Below, piece after piece: positions 1-9,900 of a stretch of DNA of 64,000 nt. The position numbers were made by a program, and so were the translations under genes. Within the stretch, counting starts at the first letter, position 1, and every line of letters starts with the position of its first letter. The stretch spans positions 21,000-84,999 of the forward strand of contig JAEUJY010000118.1 in the NCBI GenBank assembly GCA_016794525.1, in the 5' to 3' direction. The notes beneath the pieces are model-generated. The model was not told the origin of the DNA. It saw only the letters and a list, made by a program, of their open reading frames with translations, and did not search any database. The stretch comes from Myxococcales bacterium. Lineage in GTDB: Bacteria > Myxococcota_A > Polyangia > Haliangiales > Haliangiaceae.

Positions 1-2
1 CG

Positions 3-410
3 TGGGTCGAGGTCAAGGGCGGCAACCCGCTCACCGAGAACTACTCGGTCCTGCGCCCGGAGGTGCTGGCGCGCTTCGACGGCGCGCCGCTGGCCCAGCG
101 CAACACCGGGTTCGTCAAGACGCTGCTCGGCGCCGACGCCGTCGTGATCGCCGGTCAGGCCGCCAGCCACTGCGTCAAGTCGACGATCGACGACCTGCTG
201 TCCGAGATCGTCGCCGTCGACCCGGCGCTGGCCAGGAAGGTCTACCTGCTCACCGACTGCATGTCGGCGGTGACCGTGCCCGACGGCAGGGGCGGCTTCG
301 CGGTCGACTTCACGACCGCCGCCACCGACGCGCTCCAGCGCTTCGCCGACGCCGGCATGCACCTGGTCCGCTCGACCGACCCGCTCGTGGCCTGGCCGGG
401 CCTCGCCTGA
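3..410 (+). CDS. Isochorismatase/nicotinamidase-like cysteine hydrolase, C-terminal part (5' end outside window)
   Basis: The frame is already open at base 3 and reads to a TGA at 408-410, so only about the last 135 residues are present. They contain GQAASHCVKSTI, the cysteine-nucleophile motif of the isochorismatase-like superfamily; SHC holds the catalytic Cys. The usual catalytic Asp and Lys would lie upstream, beyond the edge. The segment TENYSVLRPEV just before it and the SHC motif fit nicotinamidases (nicotinamide to nicotinate, NAD salvage) better than isochorismatases, but the substrate cannot be fixed from this fragment. A two-hairpin element starts 6 bases after the stop. Confidence 0.8.
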   Translation, partial: WVEVKGGNPLTENYSVLRPEVLARFDGAPLAQRNTGFVKTLLGADAVVIAGQAASHCVKSTIDDLLSEIVAVDPALARKVYLLTDCMSAVTVPDGRGGFAVDFTTAATDALQRFADAGMHLVRSTDPLVAWPGLA

Positions 411-416
411 GCTTCA

Positions 417-464
417 GAGGGTTTGTCGCCAAACCCTCCCCCGCGGGGTCATGCCCCCGCGGGG
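417..464 (+). repeat. Two-hairpin element, copy 1 (possible terminator)
   Basis: Hairpin A is GAGGGTTT (417-424), loop GTCGCC, AAACCCTC (431-438), an 8-bp perfect stem. Hairpin B follows at once: CCCCGCGGGG (439-448), loop TCATGC, CCCCGCGGGG (455-464), a 10-bp perfect stem. It begins just downstream of the stop of the nicotinamidase-like gene and so may terminate it, although there is no T tract. Copies with compensating stem changes are at 16859-16907 (other orientation) and 57360-57407. Confidence 0.75.
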
Positions 465-551
465 CCCCCACCCAAGACGTTCTGAAGACCACCGACGTCC
501 GGTTCATGACGACGGCGGGCGCGACGCCCGCACCACCCACGGAGACGTTCC

Positions 552-1343
552 ATGTCCAAGCACGATGACGATCAGCGCCCCAAGGGCACCGCCACCAAGC
601 TCCTCGCCGACGCCAAGCAGCAGGGCGCGCTGTCGGCCGCGTCGGCCGCCGCCCTCGACGTGGTCGATCTCGGCGCGCAGATCCAGGCCGGCCTCGGCAT
701 CGCGGTCGACGACGTCGCCGCCAGTGAGGTGGTGCTGGTGACGATGATGCCCGACGACTCGCAGTCGATCGCCGCCGCCGGCAACACCGCCGCGGTGCGC
801 GACGGCCACAACCTGGTGATCGAGGCGCTCAAGAAGTCGCGCCAGGCCGGCGACGTGTTCGTCCACACCCGCTACCTCAACGGCGAGATCCTCTACCCGT
901 ACGTCGGCCTGCCCGACGCGATCCCGATGGACGCCGGCAACTACGACCCGCGGCTCGGCACGCCGCTCTACGATCAGACCGTGGTGCTGCTGGGCACGGT
1001 GATCGCCAAGAGCACCGAGCTGGCCGCGGCCGGCGTGCCGGTGCGCACCGTGACCTTGCTGATCACCGACGGCGGCGACTACGGCTCGAAGCGCGCCACC
1101 GCCAAGGAGGTGCGCGCGCTGGTCGCCGACATGGTGGCGCAGGAGAACCACGTCGTCGCGGCGATGGGCATCAGCGACGGCACCACCGACTTCAAGAAGG
1201 TGTTCCGCGAGATGGGCATCGCCGATCGCTGGATCCTGACGCCGGGCAACACCACCAGCGAGATCCGCAAGGCGTTCCAGGTGTTCTCGCAGTCGGCCGC
1301 GGCGGTCTCGGCCGGCGCGTGGGCCGGCGGCTTCGGCAATTGA
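552..1343 (+). CDS. von Willebrand factor A-like (MIDAS) domain protein
   Basis: 263 aa. ATG at 552 is preceded by GGAGA 7 bases upstream. A complete metal-ion-dependent adhesion site is visible: D68-D69-S70-Q71-S72 (DxSxS), T137 in GTPLYD, and D173 in LLITDGGD, all set in hydrophobic strands as expected for the vWA Rossmann-like fold. There is no signal peptide or membrane segment, so the protein is probably cytoplasmic. Bacterial stand-alone vWA proteins often work with AAA+ chaperones or toxic-cargo systems, but nothing here shows the partner. The gene ends 10 bp from the convergent FKBP gene. The fold is well supported; the role is unknown. Confidence 0.75.
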   Translation: MSKHDDDQRPKGTATKLLADAKQQGALSAASAAALDVVDLGAQIQAGLGIAVDDVAASEVVLVTMMPDDSQSIAAAGNTAAVRDGHNLVIEALKKSRQAGDVFVHTRYLNGEILYPYVGLPDAIPMDAGNYDPRLGTPLYDQTVVLLGTVIAKSTELAAAGVPVRTVTLLITDGGDYGSKRATAKEVRALVADMVAQENHVVAAMGISDGTTDFKKVFREMGIADRWILTPGNTTSEIRKAFQVFSQSAAAVSAGAWAGGFGN

Positions 1344-1353
1344 AGCGCCGCCG

Positions 1354-2007
1354 CTACTCGACGCCGACCAGCTCGAGCTCGAAGCGCAGGGTCGCGCCGC
1401 CCGGGATCGTGGCGCCGGCGCCGTGGTCGCCGTAGCCCAGGCCGGCGGGGATGGTGAGCGTGCGCTGCCCGCCGACGCGCATCGTGCCGAGCCCCTCGTC
1501 CATGCCCTTGATCACCTGGCCGCCGTCGCACGCGAAGCGCAGCGGCTGACCGCGCTCGCGCGAGCTGTCGACCTGCGCGCCCTTGGCCCCGTCGACCCAC
1601 AGCCACCCGGTGTAGTGGACGACGCAGGTCTTGCCCTTGGTCGGCGACGCGCCGGTGCCGACCACGACGTCCTCGTACTGCAGGCCCGACGCGGTGGTGA
1701 TCATCGGCGGGGGCGGCGGCGCCAGCGGCGCGACCTCGGGTACGGGTGGAGGCGCAACCACCGGCGGCGGGGGCGGCGGCGGCGCGACGGGCGGCGGGGC
1801 CGGCTTGACCACCGGCGCGGTCGGCGCGACCACGGGCGCGGACATCACCGGCGCCGCCGACGCGCTCGCCGGCCGGGGCGCCGCCAGCGCCGCCGCACCG
1901 CCCCCGGTCAACGCCGGCGCCGGGCGCCGCACCGCGACCAGCAGGTAGATCCCGCCCGCGCCCACCAGCGTCGCCGCCACCACCATCGCGATCGGCCCGG
2001 CTTGCAT
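1354..2007 (-). CDS. FKBP-type peptidyl-prolyl cis-trans isomerase, membrane-anchored
   Basis: 217 aa from ATG at 2007. The N-terminal 25 residues form one hydrophobic segment (signal anchor), followed by a long Ala/Pro-rich linker to about residue 100. The C-terminal ~115 residues are an FKBP domain: VHYTGWL, DSSRERGQPLRF, GGQVIKGMDEGLGTMRVGG, RTLTIPAGLGYG and the closing LRFELELV, in family order. It should catalyse proline isomerisation, probably helping proteins fold outside the inner membrane. The linker suggests that it reaches across the periplasm. It is convergent with the vWA gene (10 bp apart) and its 3' region shows no strong terminator. Confidence 0.93.
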   Translation of the reverse strand: MQAGPIAMVVAATLVGAGGIYLLVAVRRPAPALTGGGAAALAAPRPASASAAPVMSAPVVAPTAPVVKPAPPPVAPPPPPPPVVAPPPVPEVAPLAPPPPPMITTASGLQYEDVVVGTGASPTKGKTCVVHYTGWLWVDGAKGAQVDSSRERGQPLRFACDGGQVIKGMDEGLGTMRVGGQRTLTIPAGLGYGDHGAGATIPGGATLRFELELVGVE

Positions 2008-2083
2008 CGCTGGACGCTAGCACGTCGGCGGCGCGGCCTCGCCGCGCCGGCCCGGTGACGCCCGTCACCCGCGTCGGCAGCGC

Positions 2084-2462
2084 TCAGGTCGGCGCGACCT
2101 CGACCAAGTTGGTGATCCACGCGTGCTGAGCCACCCGGGCGCGCTCGATCGCGGCGGCGTCGGTGAGATCGGCGACGTGCTTCCACATGACCAGCGGGCC
2201 GTCGTCGAAGCGCACCGAGCCGGGTGGCGCCGGGGCTGCCAGCAACCGCGCCAGCTCGGCCTCACCCTCCGCGACGGTCGCGTAGCGGTCGGCGAAGTAC
2301 TGCGCCGCGACCTCGCCGGCATACGGCTCGCGATCGATCGCGTCGAACACGGTGCCGGGTGTCCAGGCGCGCGGCCGGGAAGCCAAGCAACACGTCGATC
2401 ACCACCGAGCCGACGGCGGTGGGCCGCGTGGTCACGCCGGGCTCGCTCGGTTCAATCGCCAT
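2084..2462 (-). pseudogene. Broken second copy of the 228-aa unknown protein (internal deletion plus frameshift)
   Basis: Two frames together resemble the intact gene at 11819-12505. One starts at ATG 2462 and encodes TAVGSVVIDVLLGFPA, matching the intact N-terminus. The other, ending at 2084, encodes the C-terminal 95 residues starting RAW, with 81 of 95 identical by my direct count. The join is near 2370-2390. About 105 central residues are missing and the frames do not agree, so a full protein cannot be made. A 100-aa remnant (ATG at 2386) could still be translated. The original start overlaps the end of the upstream lipoprotein gene by 11 bases, so this was once part of the same operon. 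Confidence 0.8.
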
Positions 2463-3027
2463 GATGGCCCAGCGGGTAGCCGACCAGCAGATCGAGCTTG
2501 CCTCCGTCGCGACAACTGACGCTGACGGTGTGCCTGCCGTCGGGCGTCGACGTGCACGCGACGTGCTCACCATCGTCGGGCACACGGTTGCCGCACGGCC
2601 CCGGGCGCAGGCCGGCCCCGAACGCGGCGAAGACATCGGCGCACGCGCGGGCGACCGGCACCTTGAGGCGGACGATGCGCACCGCGCCGTCGCGCTCGAT
2701 CAGGTCGACCTGGGCGCGGCTGGCGGCGTGCTCGACGACGATCGCGGGCCATCCCTGGCGCGCCACGACCCCGGTGCCGCCGAACGCGCGGTCGCGGACC
2801 GACGTCGCATCGGGCCACGCGGCCATGACCTCGCGCTCGCCGCTGACGCCCGGCACCAGGCCGCGCAGCTCGCTCGGCAGCGCAGCCGGATCGAGCCGCG
2901 GTCCACCGCCGGCGCTCCCACCGCCGCTGCAGGCAGCGACCACCGCCAGCGCCGCGAGCGGCGTGCGCCGTTGCCGGGGGCGTGCGTCACGGCCCCCACC
3001 GGCTCTCCTCCGCGGCCTCGTCGTCAT
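2452..3027 (-). CDS. Predicted lipoprotein of unknown function
   Basis: 191 aa. An Arg-rich start, a hydrophobic core LAALAVVAAC and then SGGGSAGGG give a lipoprotein signal with the lipidated Cys at about residue 33. The mature part has no family that I recognise; it holds a few Cys residues (RACADVF, PGPCGN, HVACTS, VSCRDG) that could form disulfides. Its 3' end overlaps the start of the broken unknown-protein copy, so both belong to the distal end of the eCIS operon. The 168 bp before it (3028-3195) contain no gene and no clear promoter, only a short TGCGCGCAT/GCGCGCAT-type repetition near 3120-3145. Confidence 0.65.
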   Translation of the reverse strand: MTTRPRRRAGGGRDARPRQRRTPLAALAVVAACSGGGSAGGGPRLDPAALPSELRGLVPGVSGEREVMAAWPDATSVRDRAFGGTGVVARQGWPAIVVEHAASRAQVDLIERDGAVRIVRLKVPVARACADVFAAFGAGLRPGPCGNRVPDDGEHVACTSTPDGRHTVSVSCRDGGKLDLLVGYPLGHHGD

Positions 3028-3195
3028 GGCGCCCCGTAGCGTACATCGGTCGCCGCGGCATGCAGGGCGCCGCCGGCACCAACGCGGAGGCGAACTCGTG
3101 GGTCGCGCAGGTCACGGCCGGTGCGCGCATTGCGCGCATCGCGCAGGCGTTCCGCCCCATGGACGTCGCGGAGGCGACGAGGGGAAGGAGCCGCG

Positions 3196-3990
3196 CTACC
3201 GGACGTCCGCGATCGGCACCCAGCCGAGCTCCGCCCGAGGCAGGACCAACCACGCGAACAGCGTGACGAAGCCGTCGAGGTCGGCGAGGTCGCAGCCGCA
3301 CGCGCCGAGCGCGTCCGCCATCGCCGGGCCGAGCGCGCGGGCGTCGATGCCTCGCGCCACCGGCTCCAGCGCGCGGAGCACGGTCCCGCAGCGCCCCGCC
3401 ATCTCGACCAGCGGGCGCGCCGCGGCCGAGAATCCGTCGATCATCCCGAGCCGCGCGTGGAGGTCCGTCGGCGTGTGCGGGAACGCCGCGAGGAAGTCTT
3501 CGACGCGGCGCGCAGTGGGCCGGGCCACCAGCGCGCGCACCTCGACGCCCGCCGGGGCGGCGCGACGGAGCGCGTCGATCACCGCGGGGGCGGGCAACGC
3601 GTCCCGCAGCCGGACGTACGCGCGGGGTCCGGTGAGCCCGGCCGCGACCACGTCGTCGTCCACGTAGGGCGCAGCCGTCGCGAGCGCCTCGTCCTCGATC
3701 GGCACCGGCCGCGGGTCGGGCTCGACGCGATCCCCGGCCGCGGCGCGGAGCCGCGCTTCGCGCTGCCCGCCCGGCAGCGGCCCCTGCGCCCACCCGGCGA
3801 GCTCGCCACGGTACTCGGCGCAGCGCGCGAGATCCGCGCCGCCCGAGGTCGGGGTTGGTGACGACGAGCCGCGCGGCGTCGGCGCCGGACCAGGTTCCGT
3901 CGAGCGTCCGCCCGAGCCGCACGCGCCGAGCACGAGCGCGCCGACGGCGACCCGGATCACGCGGCCACCTCGGCCAGCGGCGGTGCTCAT
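3196..3990 (-). CDS. Predicted lipoprotein coupled to the giant DUF4157 gene
   Basis: 264 aa. ATG at 3990 overlaps the TGA of the 2242-aa gene by four bases (ATGA), which fixes the start and implies translational coupling. The N-terminus VIRVAVGALVLGACGSGG is a lipoprotein signal with the lipobox ending GAC. The mature protein has a Ser/Pro/Gly linker and then a mostly helical domain of no family known to me, ending with a CGCDLADLDGF segment. Its position right after a toxin-like gene makes it a candidate immunity or surface-protection protein, but that rests on gene order alone. Confidence 0.65.
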   Translation of the reverse strand: MSTAAGRGGRVIRVAVGALVLGACGSGGRSTEPGPAPTPRGSSSPTPTSGGADLARCAEYRGELAGWAQGPLPGGQREARLRAAAGDRVEPDPRPVPIEDEALATAAPYVDDDVVAAGLTGPRAYVRLRDALPAPAVIDALRRAAPAGVEVRALVARPTARRVEDFLAAFPHTPTDLHARLGMIDGFSAAARPLVEMAGRCGTVLRALEPVARGIDARALGPAMADALGACGCDLADLDGFVTLFAWLVLPRAELGWVPIADVR

Positions 3991-6900
3991 GGGTCGACGC
4001 CCGCGTCGACTCCGATGACCTGTTGGTTGCGCGCGATGGCGGCCGTGAAGACGGGCTCAACGGCAGCGGTTTCGAGGCGCGGGGTGACGTTGCGCTGGGC
4101 GGCGACGAGGTTGTAGTAGGCGGGCTCCTGGTCGAGCATGGCGCGCTTCAGGCGTGGGTTCATGTCGCTGGACATCTCCTTGTAGAGGTGACGGACGGCC
4201 GCGAACACCGCGCGGTTGACGTCGGCCTGGCTGAAGGTGCCGGCCGGAGTCTTGACCGGCAGGTCGGGGCTGGGTGCGCCAGCCAGCGCGACGAGGGTGG
4301 CCTTGTGGTCGAGCACGTCGATGCCGTCTTTGGGGTTCAGCGCCTGGCGCACGCCGGCGCGGAAGATGTTGTCGACGGTGCCGCCCTGGCTCTCGCGTCT
4401 GGTGGCGTCGTCATCAGGCGACTCGCCGCGCAGGTGCACGTCGCTGCGATGGGTGTTGCGAGCGATATAGATGGTCGCCATCTCACCGCCGCGGCCAGCC
4501 TCGTACTTGGCGACGTCGATGGTCTTGTGGGCGTTGGTGCCGACGGGCGCGATCGAGGTGACGGTGCCGGTGGCGGGCTTGATGCCGAGCAGGTTGCGCC
4601 GCGCGTCCTTGATGGTCGGGAACGGCTTTAGCATCTTGGCGTTGCTGAGGTACTGGAAGAACACGTACTGCGTGATGTGGTGAGCGTCGCGGTCGGGCGA
4701 GCCGCTCTTGCCGGCGGGGCCCCACGTCGCGTAGGTGCCGAGGCGCAGGCCGATGTCGACGACGTTCTTCGCGAGCACGCTGCCGTCGTCGACGACCTTG
4801 CTCGGATCGGTCTGCACGTACTGACCCGGCGTCGGCCAGTGCTTGGCCTTGATGACCTTCTCGAGCGAGCCCTTCTGCTCCTCGATGCGGCGCTTGGTCG
4901 AGGCGTGGAACTTGAACTTCGCGCTGTCCCAGATGTCGGGGCGCGGCCCGAGGCGCGCGACCAGCAGGCCGGCGATCCCGACGAGGAAGCCCTGCTCCTT
5001 GGCCGCGGTGACCGACGGCCAGGTGGCCTTGGCGGCGTCGACGAGGAGCGCCTGCCCCGCGGTGCCGTGCATGAACGGGACGTGGAGGTAGACCAGCTCG
5101 ATGGCCTTGATCGGGGTGGTCGCGACGACGGCGTCGCGGTTGTCGAGGTCGAGATCCTTCGCGGTGGCGAGCTTGAGGCGGACGGCGAGGCCGGTCTCGC
5201 CGTAGAGGAACTCGGAGATCTCGGCGTCGAGGAGCGCGGGGCTGACGTACCAGGCCTCGGTGGCTTCGCGGTCCGTCTTCTTCTTGAGCTTGATATTGGT
5301 GCGCGCGCGCGAGACGAGGTGCGGCATGGCCTTGGACACGACGCCGCCCAGCGCACCGGTGGTGACGTAGTCGACCAGCTTCTTGCGCACCTGATCGAAC
5401 GGCTTGTTGATCGTGAACACCTTGCTGTCGGAGAAGGCTGCCACCAGCGCGGCGGCGAGCCCGTCGGCGATGGCCTTGCTCTTGGGATCGCCGGTGAAGT
5501 CGACCTTGGTCTTCTCGATCTCCTCGAGCCGCGACGCTTGCTTGGCGAGCCGGTCGGGGTTCTTCAGCTCCTTCACGAAGTCGGTGAGGAACTTCACGGT
5601 GAGGCTCGGCTGCACACCGGTGGCGGCGCCGGCGGCCGCGGGGACGTCACCGCGGGCGGCGCCCTCGGCGCGGGCCTCGGAGGCGGGATCCCAGACCAGG
5701 CCGCGCCCCGGGGTTCCCGACGCGGGGCGATCGTCGTGCACGGCGCCGAGCGGGCGCGGGCCGGTCTGGTCGCGGACGTGCGAGAGCTCGTGGGCGAGCA
5801 CCTGTGCGCCGGCGCCGGCGCCGGGGTCGAGGTTCGGGCGCAGGTACACGTGGCTGCCGGTGGTGAGGCCGTCGGCGTGGAAGCGCGAGGTCACCGCGGC
5901 GGCGTCGGCGCCGGTGTGCAACCGCACGTGCGAGAAGTCGGCGCCGAACGTCTGCTCGTGGCTGGCGAGCGTCGACGGTGGCAGTCGATCGCCGCCGCTC
6001 GGCGTGGGCAGCGGGCCGGTCAGCGCGGGGAAGCCGTCGTCGGTGGCGAGCGACGCCTGGCTCTCGGGGAACTCGGAGCCGTGGAAGTCGACCTCGATCG
6101 CCTGGGTCTGGGGTGCCTTGGGCGCGGCCGCGGTGCCCAGATCCTTCACGAACTGGAAGCTGCCGAAGTGCTCTTGCAGCTTCTCGAGCAGGGTCGTGCG
6201 CACCTTGTCGAGGTACGGCTGCAGGTTGTCGCGCACCGCGCTCCGGTAGGCGGCGTTGGGATCGCCACCGATCGAGCGGAAGCCGTCGGCGATCGCGCCG
6301 GTAATACGGCTCCACACACCGAGCTTCTGCAGGCCGGCGCGCGCGACCTTGAGGCCGACCTTGTACTTGGTGCCGAGCTTCTGGATCACCTGGTCGAGCA
6401 GGAAATCGACGACGGCCTCGAGCGGGATGATCTCCTCGGGCAGCTCGAGGAGCGCGAGGGTCGCCACCGCGTCGGCGGCGCCCTGCACGATCCCTTCGAT
6501 CGACTCGGCAACGGCGCCCCCCAGCGTCGCGTTGACGTCGGGGTCCCCGGTCGGATCGTCGCCGGTGCGCTCGGCGAGGAGCTGCACCGTGAGCATCGCG
6601 GCCGGCAGCGCGGTGTCGACGATGAAGTCGAGCAGCATCGACGCCATCGGGTGCTCGAGGACCCACAGCCGCATGCTGCGCACCGGCCCCTGAGCGCGGA
6701 CGCGGACGCGCTCCACCGACTTCACCAGGTTCTTGCCAAAGCCGAGGACGTTGCGCACCACCGTGCCGACCACCGCGAACTTGCCCGAGCGGTTGGCCAT
6801 CTGCTCGCGCTTCGGGTTCTTGGGCTTGGTCGGGGCCGGCGCGGTGAACGGCAGACGCTCGCTGCGAAACAGGAGCCACATGAGCAGCGTCTCGAGATCG

Positions 6901-9900
6901 AACATCTCGGACGCCTTGCTGAGCAGCTTGCCGATCGCGCCGATGCCGTCCTCCTTGAACAGCGCGATCAGCTCCTGGAAGTCCTTGTCGGTGAGGAACT
7001 GGACGATGGCCTGGATGAAGCGCAGGGCCATGATCCCCTGGCCCCAGCCGGGGATGAACTCGAGGATGTCGAGGATGACGCCCGTGACCGTCTCGATCGC
7101 CTCGCCGAGCGCCTTCAGCTGCTCGGCGATGTCGTTCACTACGACCGCCTCGGCGAGCTTGTCGAGCAGGTCCGACTGGTTGCCGAGGATGGTCTGCTCG
7201 TAGACCGTGAACGTCGTCATGTCGGTGTACTGCACCGTCATGAGCTGCGTGGTCTTGGGGATCGGCGTGCGGCCGTCGGCGCCGAAGAGTAGCGAGTCCC
7301 CGGCGGGGTCGCGCTGCTTCCACGGGGACTGGAACATCGGGTGGAGCGGTACCGGCGGCAGCCACACGAAGTCGTGGTGGACCTGCTTCAAGTTCCACGA
7401 CCGCCCCTCGTACTGGAACTGGTTGTCGTCGCCGACCTTGAAGCTGGCCTTCCAGTCCGGGAACGAGACGGTGCCCGCGTTGGCGCGGCCGATCATGCGC
7501 GACTCGCTGCGCAGCCCCTCGACGCGACCGAGCAACCCGGTGCCGGAACGCTGCCCATTTCGCGCGACCGTCACGGTCCCGTACAGCGTCCGCAGCCAGC
7601 CGATGTGCGCCTCGAGGTCGGCGACCTTCAACCACGACACCGCGCGGATGTGCGGGTTCGTCGTCGGATCGTCCCAGGCTCGCAAGGTCCCGCCGAGTAG
7701 TGGGGTCAGCCAGCGGATGACGCTGAAGATCTTGATCGTGCCGGTGCCGAGGAGTCCTCCCTCGTCGCCGAAGGCCTTCACAATGCTGGGCGCGCCCTCG
7801 ATCACCAGCGCCGCCGTCTGCACGCCCGCGTCTTCCTTGGGGACGACGTCGAGCATGAAGTTCACCAGCGCACCGCGGATCGTATCCTCGTCCTGGTATC
7901 GACTGATGTCGTGGCGGTCGTAGCGCTGCAACGCCGGAAAGAGCACATTGGTCTCGATGACCTTGCGGTCGTGGCTCGTCGCATCGCGCTTGGCTCGATC
8001 GAGCGCGGTCGATGCCGTCGCGTGCCGTGCCGTGAGCCGCCCGGTCACAAGGGCTGCGAGCGCCTCCTGATCCTTCAGCTTGGCGGGGTCTCCAGGCACC
8101 TTGTTGGCGGGGTCGCGGGTGCCCGCCGTCTTGAGGGCGGTCGTCAGATCACCGAGCGTGTACAGCCAGTCACGCCAAGCCATCGTCGCGGGTGGGTCGG
8201 TGCCGTTCGTGGTCTTCCAGTGCGCACGAACGCGCTGATCGAGGACCGGCACTTGTTGCAGCTCGGCGACCAGCAGATCGATCCTGGGCAGCTCCCACAC
8301 GAAGACCGACGCTTCGCCGTAGTGCTGCTGCTTGGCTCGACTGGAGGAGGTGACGGGCCAGCTCGTGTCGGGGATCGCGAGCTCCGCGATGCGAGGGTGC
8401 TGCAGGATGAGATCGAACAGGTACTGGGTTCGCGGTGTCGCGCCCGGTGTCTTCGCGTCGTCGCCGAGGTACCAGTACGCCTCGTTCATCACGTAGCAAC
8501 GCGGCTTGGTGCGCTGCAGCTCGGCACGCGCGGCGGCCTCGGCGAGCACCGTCTTCTCGCGCATCGGGTAGTCGAGCCACTCGTTCAGCACCTCGCGGAT
8601 CGATCCGGTCAAGAGCTCGAAGTAGAGCGCCTGGCCGAAGACGTCGAGCATGCCCACGGAGAGTCCCGTGCCGATGACCTGGTGGATCTCGGTGTTCTCG
8701 AGATCCGCGGTGACCACACGCTCGGGTTCGGGGCTCGGCTTCCAGGTTCCGAGGAGCGCGATCTCGCCGCGATCGGGAGTCTGGAAGTCGGCGACCGCGG
8801 AGGCGGTGCCCGTGAGTCCGAACGTGATCGCCCAGGGTTGCCAGAAGTGCGCGAGGCGGATCCGCTCCGAGATCCAGTAGTCGAGGGCGCCCTTGGTGCG
8901 CCAGCCCGCGTCGACCTTCGGGTCGTAGCGACGGAAGAGCAGCTCGGCGAGCCGAACGACGTGCACGGCGAGGCCGAGTCGGACGCCTGCGGCAGACTGT
9001 TCATCCGTCACTGCCGGCTTGGAGCCTGTCGCCGGCTTGGCCGTCTTGCGTGCGAGGTCGATGATCTTCAGCCCGAGCTTCAGGCGGAGCGCGGCCAGGC
9101 GTTCGCTCGACTGCTTGCGGTCGCTCTTCACGGCGTCCGGCGTCGGCGGCGCCTTCTTGGGCTCGGCCAGCGCCGTGGCGAGCGCGGTCGCCAAGGTCGC
9201 ATCCACCTTGGCGGTGTCGGTGTGCGCGCCGAGTGAACTCGCGACCTTCTCCAGCTCGCCGAGCGCCCCGATGGGCGCCACGTTCGTGGCCGCGTCTCCG
9301 ACGCGCAGCACCTCGAACGAGCGCGCGATGGAGTCCCAGAAGGCTTCGGCCCGCGCACCGATGGTCGCCAGGGTCGGCGCGAACGCGGCGGTGAGTTCGT
9401 CGAACTCGGGCTCGCCCGACGGCAACCACTCGGATGCGTGCTTCGCTGCGTCCGCGGCGTAGGCGCGGAGGTCGGCGGCCGGGTTGCCCCCCAGCTCGTC
9501 GCGCCGCGATGCATCGACGACGTCGCGACGGCTCTTCTCGGTGATCTTGCGCGCGCCGTCGTAGAGCACCAGCACGGCGATCGCAGCCAGATCGAACTCG
9601 TTGCCGAGCACAGAGCCGTCGATGCGCGCGTTGGCCGCGGCGTCTGCCGCCTTCCCGAGCTTGCCCACGCCCTGCAGCGGCACCTGCATCTGGCTCGCGC
9701 CGAACATCGAGATCCGGAACGCGTCGGATAGATTGCCGGGGAAGAAGTCGCGGATCTCCTTGATGCCAGCGATCCGTGCGGCGATGCCCGTCGCTCCGGC
9801 GCCGCGAACGTGTTCGTAGAACGCGAGCGATCGATTCCGCGTCGGGATCGCGCGTTTCTCGAGGTCCTGGAGCACCGCAGCTTCGGCGTGCAGGTCCATC

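Noticed and set aside
310..540. Minus-strand small frame spanning hairpin copy 1, and a similar one at 57339-57566
   Set aside because: Their likeness (GHDP.GEGL.TNP) only comes from translating the hairpin repeat; it is not a protein family.
4677..7292. Long open frame (871 codons) on the plus strand opposite the giant DUF4157 gene
   Set aside because: It is a shadow of the minus-strand gene in a high-GC region, where stops are rare. It is Arg/Glu/Val-rich without any domain, and its frame gives no GC-rich third-position pattern of its own.
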